This document shows, piece by piece, positions 1-10,468 of a DNA stretch of 64,000 nt. The notes beneath the pieces are model-generated. The model was not told the origin of the DNA. It made no database searches and saw nothing but the letters and a program-made list of their open reading frames with translations. Position 1 is the stretch's first letter; each line of letters starts with the position of its first letter. Position numbers and translations under genes: made by a program. The DNA is from Nannobrachium achirus (taxonomy: Eukaryota > Chordata > Actinopteri > Myctophiformes > Myctophidae), in contig OY997643.1 in the NCBI GenBank assembly GCA_963921795.1, forward strand, positions 18,051,195-18,115,194, given 5' to 3'.

Positions 1-954
1 TGGGACTCGATGCCTCCCTGTTTGACACTCAGCAATCAGCATCAATTGGATTTGGGGTTAAGACCCTAGCATCATGTCCAGGCGGGGGGTGTAGTTGTAC
101 ATCATGGTCGGGGGGAGGGGATGTACTTGTACGTCAAGCTGCCGCACGCTACAGAAACAGGAGGTGCCCTATGGGCTTCATTGTGAGAAATGCCGCAGCT
201 TGTTTCCGTCTGTTCAGTCAGTCCTTCCGTCAGTCCGTACACATTTTTACAGTCTATTGGTTCTCTTGTCACTGTGACATCACTCTGACATCATGCTCTG
301 ATGCCCATATATGGGCATTCCCAGATCACACTTGTAAATTAATTACGTCCTTGTCCGTTCTATGCCCATATGTGGAGATCCCTGTCCCGATGTCATCAAT
401 ATTAAGGGCATATCTGGGAATGCCCATATTTGGTAATGCCCTTATATGTAACCTGACTTTCGCCAGATGGTGGCAGCATTGCGTTGCATTGCTTTACCAT
501 CTGGGCTCGGTCCGGCAGAGTTGATAACACTCGTAAAGTCCCGGGCCGGACCAATCAGCGGCAGCTATGGGCGGGCTCTGAGCGGCTCTGAGCCAATAGA
601 GTCTGATTGCAGACCACGTGGAAACCCAGGAGGCAGATTCTGGGTGCAACGTCATGCAGACAGGCCAATATGAGTGGTTGGAGTTGGCACTCCCAGACTG
701 TGACAGAGAGACGGCCATATCCAATCACCTGCTATAGAATTTGAAAAAATGGCCCGCCCCTTACATCGGTTCTGCCGGAGCGAGCCCAGATGGTAAGCAA
801 TGCAACGCAATGCTGTCACCATCTGGCGAAAGTCAGGTTACCTTATATGGGCATGTTCTGCCAATCTCAACAGGCACTGTTGAGATTGTCCAATATATAT
901 CACTGGCCAGATAGCCAGGGCGAGGTCGCGTGTCGCCCTGAGGCGTCTTACTAG
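1..954 (+). mobile_element. Helitron-like element, 3' end at 954 (5' end outside window or unrecognised)
   Basis: The right end has the layout of a canonical Helitron 3' terminus. A 7-bp stem hairpin (AGGGCGA 917-923 with TCGCCCT 933-939) is followed by 11 nt, then CTAG at 951-954, and a T follows the end. A related inverted copy near 35682-36150 shares the subterminal sequence and ends in CTAA before T. No helicase ORF is visible, so it would be non-autonomous. The left boundary is not seen. Several CCCATATATGGG-type palindromes (for example 303-316) lie inside. The family assignment is inferred from end structure only. Confidence 0.45.
436..854. repeat. Long inverted repeat (fold-back) inside the Helitron-like element
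   Basis: The left arm starts at 436 with ATGCCCTTATATG and includes CTTTCGCCAGATGG. It is mirrored by the right arm ending at 854 (CTTATATGGGCAT). The arms are about 85 nt with a few mismatches and small indels, separated by about 245 nt. The arms contain the repeated block GCATTGCGTTGCATTGC. It could be an independent fold-back MITE inserted in the larger element. Confidence 0.7.
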
Positions 955-1499
955 TAATTAATTACTTACCCCCGTAATTGGAGAACTGCGTTGTTAACTG
1001 TTTTACTGCTACGGACGTTCCCGTTCGCCCCAATTCTCTGTGTCGCGTCGCGCCAATACGGCCGTTCGTTCGTTTACCTTGTTGATGTCCGTAAGCTGAT
1101 GAGGGGTCGCGCCGCCATGTACTGTAATCACATCGCCCGCAGTGATGGTCTTAAAAATCCCTTATGCGTTAACATCAACGGAGACCAATTCTCTTCCGTG
1201 TTGATTTCTCTGGCCCTGTGGCTCTGTGGCCAGAGACTGGTCTCAATGGATGGCAACACATAACGGCCAAATTCACATTAATTCTTGCATGACGCCGCCC
1301 TCTGCTGCCTGGTCTGCCAAAGTGCATGTTGCACAATCAAAAAAATAATAATAATAATAAATAAATAAATGTCTATCTATCTACTATAACGTCGCAAAGG
1401 TAAGCCGCTTTTTGCTGGCGCCAGACCCAATAAATAAATAAAACATCTGGCAGTAATAGAGTTAATATAGTTTCATGATTGATGATTCAAATTTGTTCA
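955..1499. other. No gene recognised
   Basis: AT-rich sequence with a short (ATAA)n run near 1345-1370. A small open frame at 991-1263 has no recognisable domain. Nothing supports a gene here. Confidence 0.5.
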
Positions 1500-1783
1500 A
1501 ATGGTAAATGGTAAATGGTGCATTTATATAGCGCTTTTTATCCAAAGCGCTTTACAGCGATTGTGCATTACATTCACCCATTCACGCACACATTCATACA
1601 CCGGTGGCGGAGGACACCATGCAAGGCACCAACCTGCTCACCGGGAGCAATGTGGGGTTCAGAGTCTTGCCCAAGGACCCTTCGACATTAACTCAGGGGG
1701 AGCCCGGATTCGAACTGGGAACCCTTCGGGAACCCTTCGTGCTCTAATAACGGTTTCTCAACCCCTGAGCTATGCCGCCCCAC
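1500..1783 (-). mobile_element. tRNA-derived SINE
   Basis: Read on the minus strand, it begins with a tRNA-like head. The A-box-like segment TAGCTCAGGGG and a perfect B box GTTCGAATCC are correctly ordered. A body follows, and the tail contains AGCGCTATATAAATG, the 3' end typical of a widespread teleost SINE/LINE pair. The (GAAA)n tract at 1801-1871 lies upstream of its head on the minus strand. Known from the family: transcription by RNA polymerase III and mobilisation by a partner LINE. Confidence 0.75.
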
Positions 1784-1800
1784 AATTTCAAAATTTAAAA

Positions 1801-1801
1801 A

Positions 1802-1869
<68 letters not shown>

Positions 1870-1871
1870 AA
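1801..1871. repeat. (AAAG)n microsatellite
   Basis: About 17 copies of a GAAA unit in a row, abutting the SINE. Confidence 0.95.
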
Positions 1872-2750
1872 ATCTACAAGTCACGATGCAAGGCGCTGTT
1901 GAGCGTGAGATTTTCGAAGTATAAGAATGATCTATGAGGTGGCGAGGTCTTTTTCAAGCGTGTTTGGTTTGTGGTGCAGAGATGCAACATGGCTGACGGC
2001 TAACAGAAGAGACAAGGCTCCAGAAATCAAACCAAGACAAAAGACTGATAACTCTTTGTACGTCTTGTTAAGATTACGTCATTACGGTTTAGTTTTTTTG
2101 TTTGTTTTCCAAAAGCTTTAAACACTAAACATTTACGATAACACACAGTTACACAATCAAGTAGCAAAACCTCGGCCCAGATGTGCACGTCCATAAACAC
2201 GTTCTCACGTTCTCATCCTCTCACATCTTTTTAAACACTTACTGTAAAACACACTTTTTTTCAAACAGAGCAGTTCTCAACTTTAGACACAGAAATCAAA
2301 CATGATGTCTTCTTTGCCATTTCAAAGCAGTTCCTTTCGGCAACAGTCTTATGCACACCTAATTAAAGCTTAGCGATGGGTGCAAAATCACTTTTTTTTT
2401 TATAAATATATTATATCATCACTTGTGATGGGGGGCAATGATATTATGGTTCATTTTGTCCATAGGCTTGTGGATTCAGAGCTTTCTGCTGTCTTTGTAG
2501 CCATTTCTGTGCACTTCTAGTTTCTGGATAGAAAATAAATATTTCGCGCCACTCATTAAATATTTGCTCTCTGCATTCTATTAGTTCGGCGTGACGTGGC
2601 TTATCTAATTAATATTAATGTTTGTAGTCACCTTATTTGGAAACGCACATGAGTTCTGGGCAAACAGAGCCGACACCACCGTGTTCACATGCCGTGGCCC
2701 GTGAGAGAAAGCTGTTTGGCGGCGGCTGCTGCTACGGCTAGCTCGGCTAC
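1872..2750. other. No gene recognised
   Basis: AT-rich intergenic DNA with short poly-A/T runs. I see no coding region, RNA gene or clear repeat boundary. Confidence 0.5.
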
Positions 2751-2760
2751 ATAGCTACAT

Positions 2761-2816
2761 AGCCGATCTACAAGCTCACACAAGGCGCGTTGTGAGCTTG
2801 TAGATCTGCCATTTTT
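2761..2816. repeat. Shared hairpin module (copy with GATCTACAAGCTCACA stem)
   Basis: The left arm AGCCGATCTACAAGCTCACA pairs with TGTGAGCTTGTAGATCTGCC. It is the first of about thirty copies of this stem in the window, and the flanking sequence does not match the MITE families that carry the others. See findings. Confidence 0.8.
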
Positions 2817-2851
2817 CGTGCATGTGGTTGTGTGTGTGCGCGCACTGCCAC

Positions 2852-2852
<1 letters not shown>

Positions 2853-2908
<56 letters not shown>

Positions 2909-2918
2909 ACACACACAC
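2853..2918. repeat. (CA)n microsatellite
   Basis: About 33 CA dinucleotides with one interruption (CATA). Open frames across it are artefacts of the repeat. Confidence 0.95.
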
Positions 2919-3325
2919 TACACAGTCAGGAAATAGCCAACAGCGCTAGCGCCTAGCGTCCATTCTGCTCCGGATGTCCCCACGGTAAACAGTCCAATGC
3001 CATGGATAAAAGCTCAGACAGCTTGTTTGTAAAATACTTGCACATTTTTACTTGTTATACAATATGGGGTTGCCGAATCTTTATACTTTTTACACCTCCA
3101 ATGGCTGGTTTTAAAATTTGTTTCCGAAATGCAAATGCAACAAGTGCGGACGCCGGACAGCTTCTCTCTGATAGAACACAATGATATGCGCATTAATCCG
3201 CCCCCTTCCCCCACAACAGCAGATAAACACGCCTACATTTTAGATTTCTTTTCATGTTCTGAAATCCCATAAAACAAATAAAGAGGCAGCCCGTAGCCCA
3301 ATCAGGGCAACGTCTTCATTAACAG

Positions 3326-3402
3326 CCAATGAGGGACCAGCATTCCTGGTGATGCCAGTAACATCACCACTGGCATCACCAGGAATGCTGGTCCCTCATT
3401 GG
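3326..3402. repeat. Perfect hairpin, 34-nt arms, 9-nt loop
   Basis: Arms 3326-3359 and 3369-3402 are exact reverse complements as read (CCAATGAGGGACCAGC... and ...GCTGGTCCCTCATTGG). Perfect identity implies recent origin or maintenance. No element boundary is identified. Confidence 0.9.
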
Positions 3403-3530
3403 TGATGCCAGTGGTGAGAGCGCCTCATGACACGCTCTGCTGGCGCACAAGTAGGCCTTATTATTTTGCACAAGCCACAAGTTAGCACCTCAACAGAGTG
3501 CAGTAGTTCTAGTTTTATAATGTTCAAAAA

Positions 3531-3625
3531 TAGTGAAAATAGTTTCACTATTTTTTAATGAATATTGATACAGTGAAAATAGTTTCACTATTTTTTAATG
3601 AATATTGATACTGTAAAAATAGACG
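3531..3625. repeat. Tandem duplication, two units of about 42 bp
   Basis: GTGAAAATAGTTTCACTATT followed by TTTTAATGAATATTGATAC occurs twice head-to-tail, and a partial third unit follows. Each unit contains the small palindrome AATAGTTTCACTATT. Confidence 0.85.
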
Positions 3626-3993
3626 ATCTTCAAGATAATTCTATACTTAAAACTCTATTATGTACATTTGTTAGTGAATAAAATGTTATTTTGTCCAATT
3701 TGCATGTTAGAGTATGTTCATTCAATCTCATTTATGTGTGTGAAATGGGGGCATTGGGGTGGTTGTATTTGGTTTCCCTGCTCATCTATGGAGGACTTTA
3801 GATCCTTTGTCAAAGTTGGACATGACCTTTGACACAACCCCATTTCTGGTTTTACACACATACTTTGACCCTGAAGGTCAACAGTACATTTCTCCCCTGA
3901 GCAAGCAGGCAAGCAGTGGTAAAAAAAAAGGAGAAAAAAGAAGAAGAAATCCTGTCGGAGAGACCCTTGTTCAAATCTGTGGTAGTAAGAATA

Positions 3994-4152
3994 CTAATCC
4001 AGTGGTTCTCAAAGTGGATTCCAGGGACTCTGTGGGTTGCTTTATGGGGGTCCAAATGGACCCTTACAAGTCTGTAACTGACAGTATACAAATGGAACCA
4101 AATGAACCCTAACGGGTCCATTTGGTTCCATTTGTACACTGTCAGATTTAAG
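3994..4152 (+). mobile_element. hAT-like MITE fragment, CAGTGGTTCTCAAAGTGG family
   Basis: It starts with the hAT-type terminus CAGTGGTTCTCAAAGTGG and reads into the internal motif CCATTTGGTTCCATTTGTAC seen near 7700, 15930-16390, 39492 and 40770. The inner part forms an inverted pair around CCAAATGAACCC. The right end is missing. Confidence 0.6.
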
Positions 4153-4202
4153 GAGAGGCCGTTGTTCAAATCTGTGGTGAGAATACTAATCTAATCCAAC
4201 AA

Positions 4203-4640
4203 TAGTCTTGCGTAGCCAGACAACTATTCCACAATCTCCGAATGCTATAGAGTCTGGAACGGCAGCTCCCGAACGGCGAGTATTGGAAGTAGCCAGTGTT
4301 GCACTGAACTGTAGTCCCATTGGAAACATAACAGAAGCACAATAGCTCAGACAAAGACAATCGAGCGGCCTATTCTTGTTATGGGTGTATAATTTAAGAA
4401 AACGTTTGAAAACGTCATGGAGGTAACACCAATAACACCAGAGAAAGACAAATAACGCCCCAGAAATATTGAAAGGAGACTTAACGCTTCCAGTAGGACA
4501 TGTTATTGCTACTGCACCAAGGGAGCGGTTGCGTCACATCCGCTTTATCTCGCACTCATCGTTTCTATTTTCGTGCCCCAGACTGTTGACGGGAGCATGT
4601 CCCAAATCGCAGAGTCAACAGTCTGGCCACGCGAGACTAA
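4203..4640. mobile_element. MITE with TAGTCTYGCGTRGCCAGAC terminal inverted repeats
   Basis: The left end TAGTCTTGCGTAGCCAGAC is mirrored by GTCTGGCCACGCGAGACTA at the right. A short hairpin CCAGACTGTTGAC / GTCAACAGTCTGG lies just inside the right end. There is no ORF, so it is non-autonomous. The target duplication was not resolved. Confidence 0.55.
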
Positions 4641-4804
4641 TCCAACAACAAACATATGGCGGTCCCTGGCACAAACTCTCCTTAAGCAGTGCTTAACCCA
4701 TTAACACCTGAGGTTCAGAGTCTACAACATCTCTTCTAAATCCTAAGACTTTTCTGGAAAAAAAAAACGTGTGTTTTCTAGCAGCGTTTCTCTATGCGTT
4801 TCTC

Positions 4805-4955
4805 CAAAAAGATGATATATATTTGGCCGTCGACCCCCATCACAAAAAATGTAGTTCCATGGCCTCCCAGAAGCAAAGATTTGTAAGATGTGCACACATT
4901 TTTCAAAAATAGCAGACCTACAACTTCAGTATGTGTAGCTTGTAGATATTAAAAA
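4805..4955. mobile_element. hAT-type MITE fragment with a degenerate shared hairpin
   Basis: It contains GGCCGTCGACCCCCATC and CAGAAGCAAAGATTTGT, which match the element at 63380-63560. A decayed copy of the shared stem follows (AAATAGCAGACCTACAA ... TTGTAGATATT). Confidence 0.5.
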
Positions 4956-4959
4956 AAAA

Positions 4960-5860
4960 AGAAAAAAGAATGGAGCCTGCGGTAGTTATTTTATTTGTGG
5001 AAGGCAGGATGTGTTGTGGTCTCCCCGGACCCCCTCTTCATTAAGTAGTTAATTCATTCACACTCCCACTGAGCAGTCCGTCACCTCATGTTCATAGGCT
5101 TAATTCTCATACACCCTCTTACCCACAAAGCATCTCAAGCAGTCTATTTAAGCAGCTTCTGTTCTATGTTCATTCTAGGTGTTGAGCTGTTACTACTGGT
5201 TGTGCAGCTGTAAGGGTTAAAAAAAATCCCTCCACCTCCCCGGCCTCCTCCCGTAAAATGTAGTTTATCATGTTAATATGTATTGTTTACAGATTGTTCT
5301 GTGTTCTATGGATTATGATATGTGATATCTTAAATCATGTAACTGAAGGTTCAATGTTATGTGCTTGTAATCTGTATAATCATGCTTTGCTCTGGGGGGT
5401 TGTGATATATCAGAGTATGTCTCATGTTCAAGCAGATAATTTGATTATCACAGCAGAGCTACATCGCCAAATTAAGATGCAATATCATTGCATAAATAGT
5501 ATGGTTAATCTTAATTGGTGTCGTTCATCCTGAGCTGAAACATATAAAAGAACTATTGGTTAAATGACAGATTCCTTCCCGGTCTCCATGTGTTCATTCT
5601 CTCGAGACAGAGCAGTAGCTGGGCAAGGGACAAGTGGGCGGTCCCTTTTCTTGACGATGGCTAGCCAGATGGCCATGTGTTAAGACAGACTACACAACAT
5701 GGTCCCGAGGATGCACAGCAGATGAGAGGCACTGTCATCTGGAACAATGTATCTTATCCTCTCTGAGATGTTCTGGTTTCAACAGCAGCCACAGTTTCCA
5801 GTCCAATACCTCCCACCATAGTGTCCCCCCCTTAACCCTGTTAGTCTTTGTTCGATGGCC
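4960..5860. other. No gene recognised
   Basis: Low-complexity AT-rich DNA. A small open frame (5270-5533) encodes no recognisable motif. I could not assign this block to an element. Confidence 0.4.
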
Positions 5861-5972
5861 TACGCTCTTTTTATTCCTTCATCTGTTTTCCGATTGCATA
5901 AGCATGATTTTGAGAACAGCGCTTGTTTTGTCTAACACTACGCACGCACGCACGCATGCACACGAAACATGG

Positions 5973-6063
<91 letters not shown>
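5973..6063. repeat. (CA)n microsatellite
   Basis: About 45 CA units, preceded by a short (CGCA)n run at 5942-5958. Confidence 0.95.
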
Positions 6064-6066
<3 letters not shown>

Positions 6067-6487
6067 GCAGAACAAACCCCTCAGATACAGTATTTGTCAC
6101 AACACTATACACTCAAAACTATAGCCTACATCTATTTAGAAAAATCCAAGTTTGTGGCCCACATATTGTTCATACAATCTGACCTATTGAGAACCATACA
6201 TTCAAACCGTCACAATCTACTTTCATATATATATTTTTTCTTATTTTTGCAGTGCCATGATGAAACACACAACACCATAGTGCACACTGATGAAAGTATT
6301 GATTTCTCTGCATATTGTAAAATCAAAGGATGCATTTCCAACATTTGAATCAGAACAGAACACATTCTAAATAGAAATATAGTACATACACACAGCATCA
6401 GAAAAAAAGAGAGAAATAAAAAATAATAATAATGGATTAAAACAAATAAACTGCATCATCTCCTGACCTAACCGGGTCTGCACTCTG

Positions 6488-6992
6488 CAGTGGTGTAAAG
6501 TAACTAAGTATATTTACTTAAGTACTGTACTTAAGTACACTTTTTAGGTATTTGTACTTTATGTAGTTCCAATTTCCAATACTTTTACTTCTACTCCACT
6601 ACATCTCAGATCCAAATATTGTACTTTTACTCCAGTTCATGTATTTTCAAACTTTAGTTACTAGCTAGAAGATATAGATATAGATATAGATTATGATATT
6701 GTAAAACATACATAAACCACTGTAGCCCTATTTTATACCTTGACAATTTGAAAATAGAAGATCTACAAGCTCACAACGTTTCACATCTGTGAGCTTGTAG
6801 ATTGTCTATTCTCATACATATTGTACTTTTACTTTTGGAACTTTGAGTACATTTTGATGGCAACACTTTCGTACTTTTACTCAAGTACATTTTGAATTAC
6901 AGACTTTTACTTGTAACGGAGAACTTCTACATTGCAGTATTGATACTTTTACTCAAGTAAGGAAATGTAGTAGCCTACTTTTTCCACCACTG
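6488..6992. mobile_element. hAT-type MITE, CAGTGGTGTAAAGTAACTAAG family, complete
   Basis: The left terminus is CAGTGGTGTAAAGTAACT and the right terminus is TTTTTCCACCACTG. The flanks GCACTCTG and CTACTCTG form an imperfect 8-bp target duplication (6 of 8). The body is rich in ACTTTTACTC motifs. A shared hairpin sits at 6751-6810 (AGATCTACAAGCTCACAA / TGTGAGCTTGTAGAT). There is no transposase. Fragments of the same family lie near 43250, 46205 and 48090. Confidence 0.75.
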
Positions 6993-7019
6993 CTACTCTG
7001 CAACCATAGCATTCATCCA

Positions 7020-7420
7020 CATCAGAGACTATGTTCTCTCTATGTTGTGCAGAACTCCGCAACATCAGCATCTGGTTATTGGACAATAAGTTCTCTCCAC
7101 CTTGGCAAAACAGACTCCGTGCTCTGTGAGTCCCATGGGTGGAGACTGGTGCTAGGTGACTTTGAAGCTACAGCCAAGGAAGAAGTTACGTACTTAGGCT
7201 GCATATTAGGCAATACACTATCTGGAGAGACTACGATGAGTACTAAAAGGTATCTCAGAGGTCAATCAAAAAGACGTTTATAGAAGCTAGCTATTGAGAT
7301 ATTGGCAGGGGCACTTATTGTTCAATGCCATTTTGAGTACGCCTGCACATACTGGTACCCAACATCACAGAGATTCTTAACAAAAGAAGGTACAGATCGA
7401 CCTCACAAAACAAACGAGTT
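7020..7420 (+). pseudogene. LINE reverse transcriptase remnant
   Basis: The plus-strand translation contains LHLGKTDSVLCESHG, then VTYLGCILGNTLSGE, then ALIVQCHFEYACTYWYP. This matches the ordered C-terminal blocks of non-LTR reverse transcriptases (LGKTE, YLGC, LSG, ALIQ-HFDYA-WYP). Stops and a frameshift between 7283 and 7302 show it is dead. The exact clade was not determined. Confidence 0.7.
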
Positions 7421-7689
7421 ATCCCAGAACACATCTTCTCCGTGTTTATTTCATTGGCCTCAGGTGGCCCAGAATATGACATATTGAAATGTGTATGGTC
7501 CACAGGATTGTAAACAAGGTGCTATACCCAAATGTCTTTTGTTCTTTGTTTTTTAGCACTTTGAAATTGTTTATGTTTTGGTTTTCCCCCTTTCTGTCTG
7601 TTTTGTTGAAAACAGGTACTCTACCCACATGTTATAGTGCTTACAACTTATTCAAACGTTTTCATCTCAAGTACACTTTCAGTTTGTAC

Positions 7690-7845
7690 ACCCTGACAGA
7701 GTCCAAATGGAACCAAAGTTAAAGTTCCATGTGCATTGTGTACACTCTCAGAGTTACAGACCTGTAAGGGGGGGCGGCGTTTGGAACCCCATCAAGGAAA
7801 CCTTATAGGGTCCCTGGACCCCACATTGAGGAACACTGATTGAAA
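7690..7845 (-). mobile_element. hAT-like MITE fragment, CAGTG(G)TTCCTCAATGTGG family
   Basis: The right end reads CCCCACATTGAGGAACACTG, the complement of the CAGTGGTTCTCAAAGTGG terminus. It holds the internal GTACACTCTCAGAGTTACAG motif that forms the tandem array at 15930-16390. Confidence 0.55.
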
Positions 7846-8236
7846 CAAACACACCTTTTTGTCTTGCAAAACAGGGTGTAGTGTTTTGTAAAAGAAAAAG
7901 TGTGAGGCTGAGAATGTGCTTAGATCTGGGCTGAGGTTTTGCTCCTGGAGTGTTTGGTTTCACTATAAAGCCCAGCTCACGTTACAGGATAATCAGGAAG
8001 ATTTGGGGTTGGGTGGCTTCCTGATGATCTAGCATCAAAGAGAAAAAGGACTTTCAAAAGTCTACAAGTCTGGAGTCGGCGCCGTTCACACTGCGTTTTG
8101 GCAACGAGAATAACGCAAAAGGAAAAGTCAGATAGGCCTTCCGTTCAGATGACAACGGCATTTTCGGGGGTTAAAAACGGAACGATCTTGAACCGCAAAG
8201 TAGGGTGGAAAAGCTGACTCCTCTCTCCCCTCGTGT

Positions 8237-8464
8237 CACCGTGTGAGCGACACAGAAACGCAAAAAGCACCGATGCATGTAGGCTTTTTCTGTCATACTA
8301 ATGCCTCATATGGAACGCCCTTCATAGCATTATGGTTTGGTGGCCGAGTGGTTAAGGCACAAACCATAATGCTGTGAAGGGCGTTCCGTATGGGGCATTA
8401 GTATGACAGAAAAAGCCTACATGCGTCGGTGCTTTTTGCGTTTCTGTGTTGCTCACACAGTGAC
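8237..8464. mobile_element. Fold-back element with a tRNA-like A box in its loop
   Basis: Two arms of about 103 nt (8237-8340 and 8362-8464) are near-exact inverted copies, running from GTCACCGTGTGAGC to GCATTATGGTTT and back. The roughly 20-nt loop reads GGTGGCCGAGTGGTTAAGGC, which matches the start of a tRNA-Ser/Leu and contains a perfect A box (TGGCCGAGTGG). No B box follows. The outer element edges may extend to about 8070 and 8560. Confidence 0.75.
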
Positions 8465-8559
8465 GTGCATGGCTTCATATGAACGCTTGATAAAAAGACA
8501 AAACGCAACGGAAATATCCCGGGACCTCGCCGTTTTCTCTACAGAGCGTTGCCGTATGT

Positions 8560-9000
8560 ACGTGTAACTACCAAGATTTCCTTTTTAGAGCGTGTGTAGC
8601 TAGAGGTGTCTACTATACTGCAATGCGATGCAATACAAAAGTGCACACTAGCCAACACCAACTTGGGACTCCTGTCTATAGTCAGGCTCTTGATTTCTGC
8701 TATGTTGTTAGCTCTAGTCTCTTTACCCTCCTAGCTGTGCTTTGTGTTGGCTCCCACAGGTTTGTGGTGCCTGGCCCAGTGTCCATCTAGCCTACATGCT
8801 TCTCTCTGTGACCTGGCAGAGGCAGGTCACAGACCCCACGGGCCATTCGTAGCATTCTTTCAGGGACGTGCAGAGAGGCAGGGCCTGAAATTTCTAAAAG
8901 GGCTTTGGTGAGAATATTGAAAATAGCTGCGACACGTTGTGAGCTTGGAGGTTGTCTATTTTTTCGGTGCTTGATACCACACTGAACTAAGCCTAATCAA
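8560..9000. other. No gene; degenerate shared hairpin near 8925-8976
   Basis: No gene or complete repeat is recognised. At 8925-8976 there is a decayed shared stem (AAAATAGCTGCGACACG then TTGTGAGCTTGGAGG). Confidence 0.4.
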
Positions 9001-9070
9001 GTCAATACTGGAGATGTGGCGTAACGGCATGGATTTCTACACAGAGAATTCTTTCAGCATGAGATGCTGC

Positions 9071-9290
9071 ATTCAAGTTCAGGAGAGTTTGGACAAGGCA
9101 ATTCTCTTGAATGCTGCCTTCAGGGTATGGTATGGAAAGAGGGCATTTTCATTTCTTTCACCATATAGTAAATATATTCATGGCATTCATGGTCTGGAGA
9201 GGGCACTTTTTACTGACAGGTAAAAAGAGATCCCATTTGATGTCTCTGTGTGCACATGCCTGCATTCTTGTGTACGACATCCCGGGCCTT
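9071..9290 (-). repeat. Inverted single copy of the 11.5-12.0 kb minisatellite unit
   Basis: AAGTTCAGGAGAGTTTGG through GGTATGGAAAGAGGGC and on to CTGGAGAGGGCACTTTTTAC is the reverse complement of the unit repeated at 11565-12012. The two loci form a large inverted pair about 2.4 kb apart. Confidence 0.8.
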
Positions 9291-9527
9291 TTCCTGTACT
9301 GTGAGGGTCCATGTCTCATACAGCAGTACTGACTCCACTTTGAGGGTCCATGTCTCAGTACTGACTCCACTTTGAGGGTCCATGTCTCAGTACTGACTCC
9401 ACTGTGAGTGGTCCATGTCTCAGCCCCCTACAGAAATACTGACACCGTAGCTATAAAACAGCCTCCTCTTTAGGTCCTCTCCCAAGTCAGATTTCCACAC
9501 TCCTCATCCCACTGCTATACTACTGTA

Positions 9528-9585
9528 TCGTCGTTGTCGGGTGGAAACCTTGTATGTCCAAAACCGTTTTAAAACAATTTAAAAC
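9528..9585 (+). mobile_element. TCGTCGTTGTCGGGTGGAAACC MITE, left-end fragment
   Basis: The end sequence is preceded by TA and continues to CTTGTATGTCCAAAACCG. Complete copies are at 38298-38557 and about 38823-38956. Only the left end is kept here. Confidence 0.65.
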
Positions 9586-9948
9586 AGTGTCTATACTATA
9601 CAACTATATGTTTTTGAAACATGGATAATTAAGAGGGAACTTGAAAACAATCTGGATGGCACAGATACACCAGGCTGCTAAATGCCCAAGCAGAACAGAC
9701 CAACAAACAAACAGAGCTGTGGTGACATGCAGTCCTACCTATTCCCACCAAAGTCCCCCAAATACGAGCTGTTTTTGCTGGACAGTACAGAGATAAAACA
9801 CAGATCATAGCTCTCTGCCTTACTCTTCTGGCCAAAGCAACAGGAGATAAACCAGAGTGGCGTGCCCCATCGTCTTTTATCTCGACTGCGGTCAACGGAC
9901 GATAATATGATCTACTCGCAGACGATCAGATAGTTTTTCAAGCACGCT

Positions 9949-10423
9949 CAGGGGCGTCACACAGGGGGGGGGGGGGGGGGGGGGAGTGGGACTGAGTTAC
10001 TAGGGCCCAAGGTGGAGGGGCCTTAGTAACTTTAGCTATTGAAAAATAGCAGATATACAAGCTCACAGCGCTGTGAGCTTGTATATCTGCTATTTTTTAA
10101 AAGTCGTGAAAATTTGTGCAAATCTTTGAATATATGTATTTTGTAAGCGAACATTTGTAACTCAAATTTTGCTTCAGGGGGTCCCTGGAACTAAATATTT
10201 TTAGATGGGGGTCCGTGGCCAAATCCACATCATCTTGGGGGTCCTTGACATGAAAAAGTTTGAGCGCCACTGACATGGAAACATTGCACACATTTTCACA
10301 ATTGAAAAAAAAAATTGCAGATGTACGAGCTTGAACATCTGCTATTTTTCAATAGTTAACATTCATGGCGGGCCCTCAGTGAATCCTTGTACCCAGGGCC
10401 CAGAATTTGGTGTGACGCCTCTG
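9949..10423. mobile_element. hAT-type MITE, CAGGGGCGTCAC family, with two shared hairpins
   Basis: The ends are CAGGGGCGTCAC and GTGTGACGCCTCTG, flanked by AGCACGCT and AGTATGCT (6 of 8 matching). Hairpin 1 at 10041-10098 is AGATATACAAGCTCACAG / CTGTGAGCTTGTATATCT. Hairpin 2, decayed, is at 10303-10361. Between them lies a reversed hAT-like body ending in GTTTGAGCGCCACTG. A poly-G run (about 9967-9984) sits near the left end. Related copies are at 46495 and 62129. Confidence 0.8.
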
Positions 10424-10468
10424 AGTATGCTTGATGTTAATCTGGATGACTGCATCAGTACTGTCTGA

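Noticed and set aside
5871-6348. Several Thr/His or Cys/Val repeat open frames over CA/GT arrays (also at 2685, 27747, 28417, 30875, 32300, 35125, 36953, 54504, 57192)
   Set aside because: They exist only because dinucleotide repeats lack stop codons; no conserved flanking protein sequence.
7047-7487. Treating the 7.0-7.5 kb frames as a host gene
   Set aside because: Translated blocks match LINE reverse transcriptase, with disabling changes.
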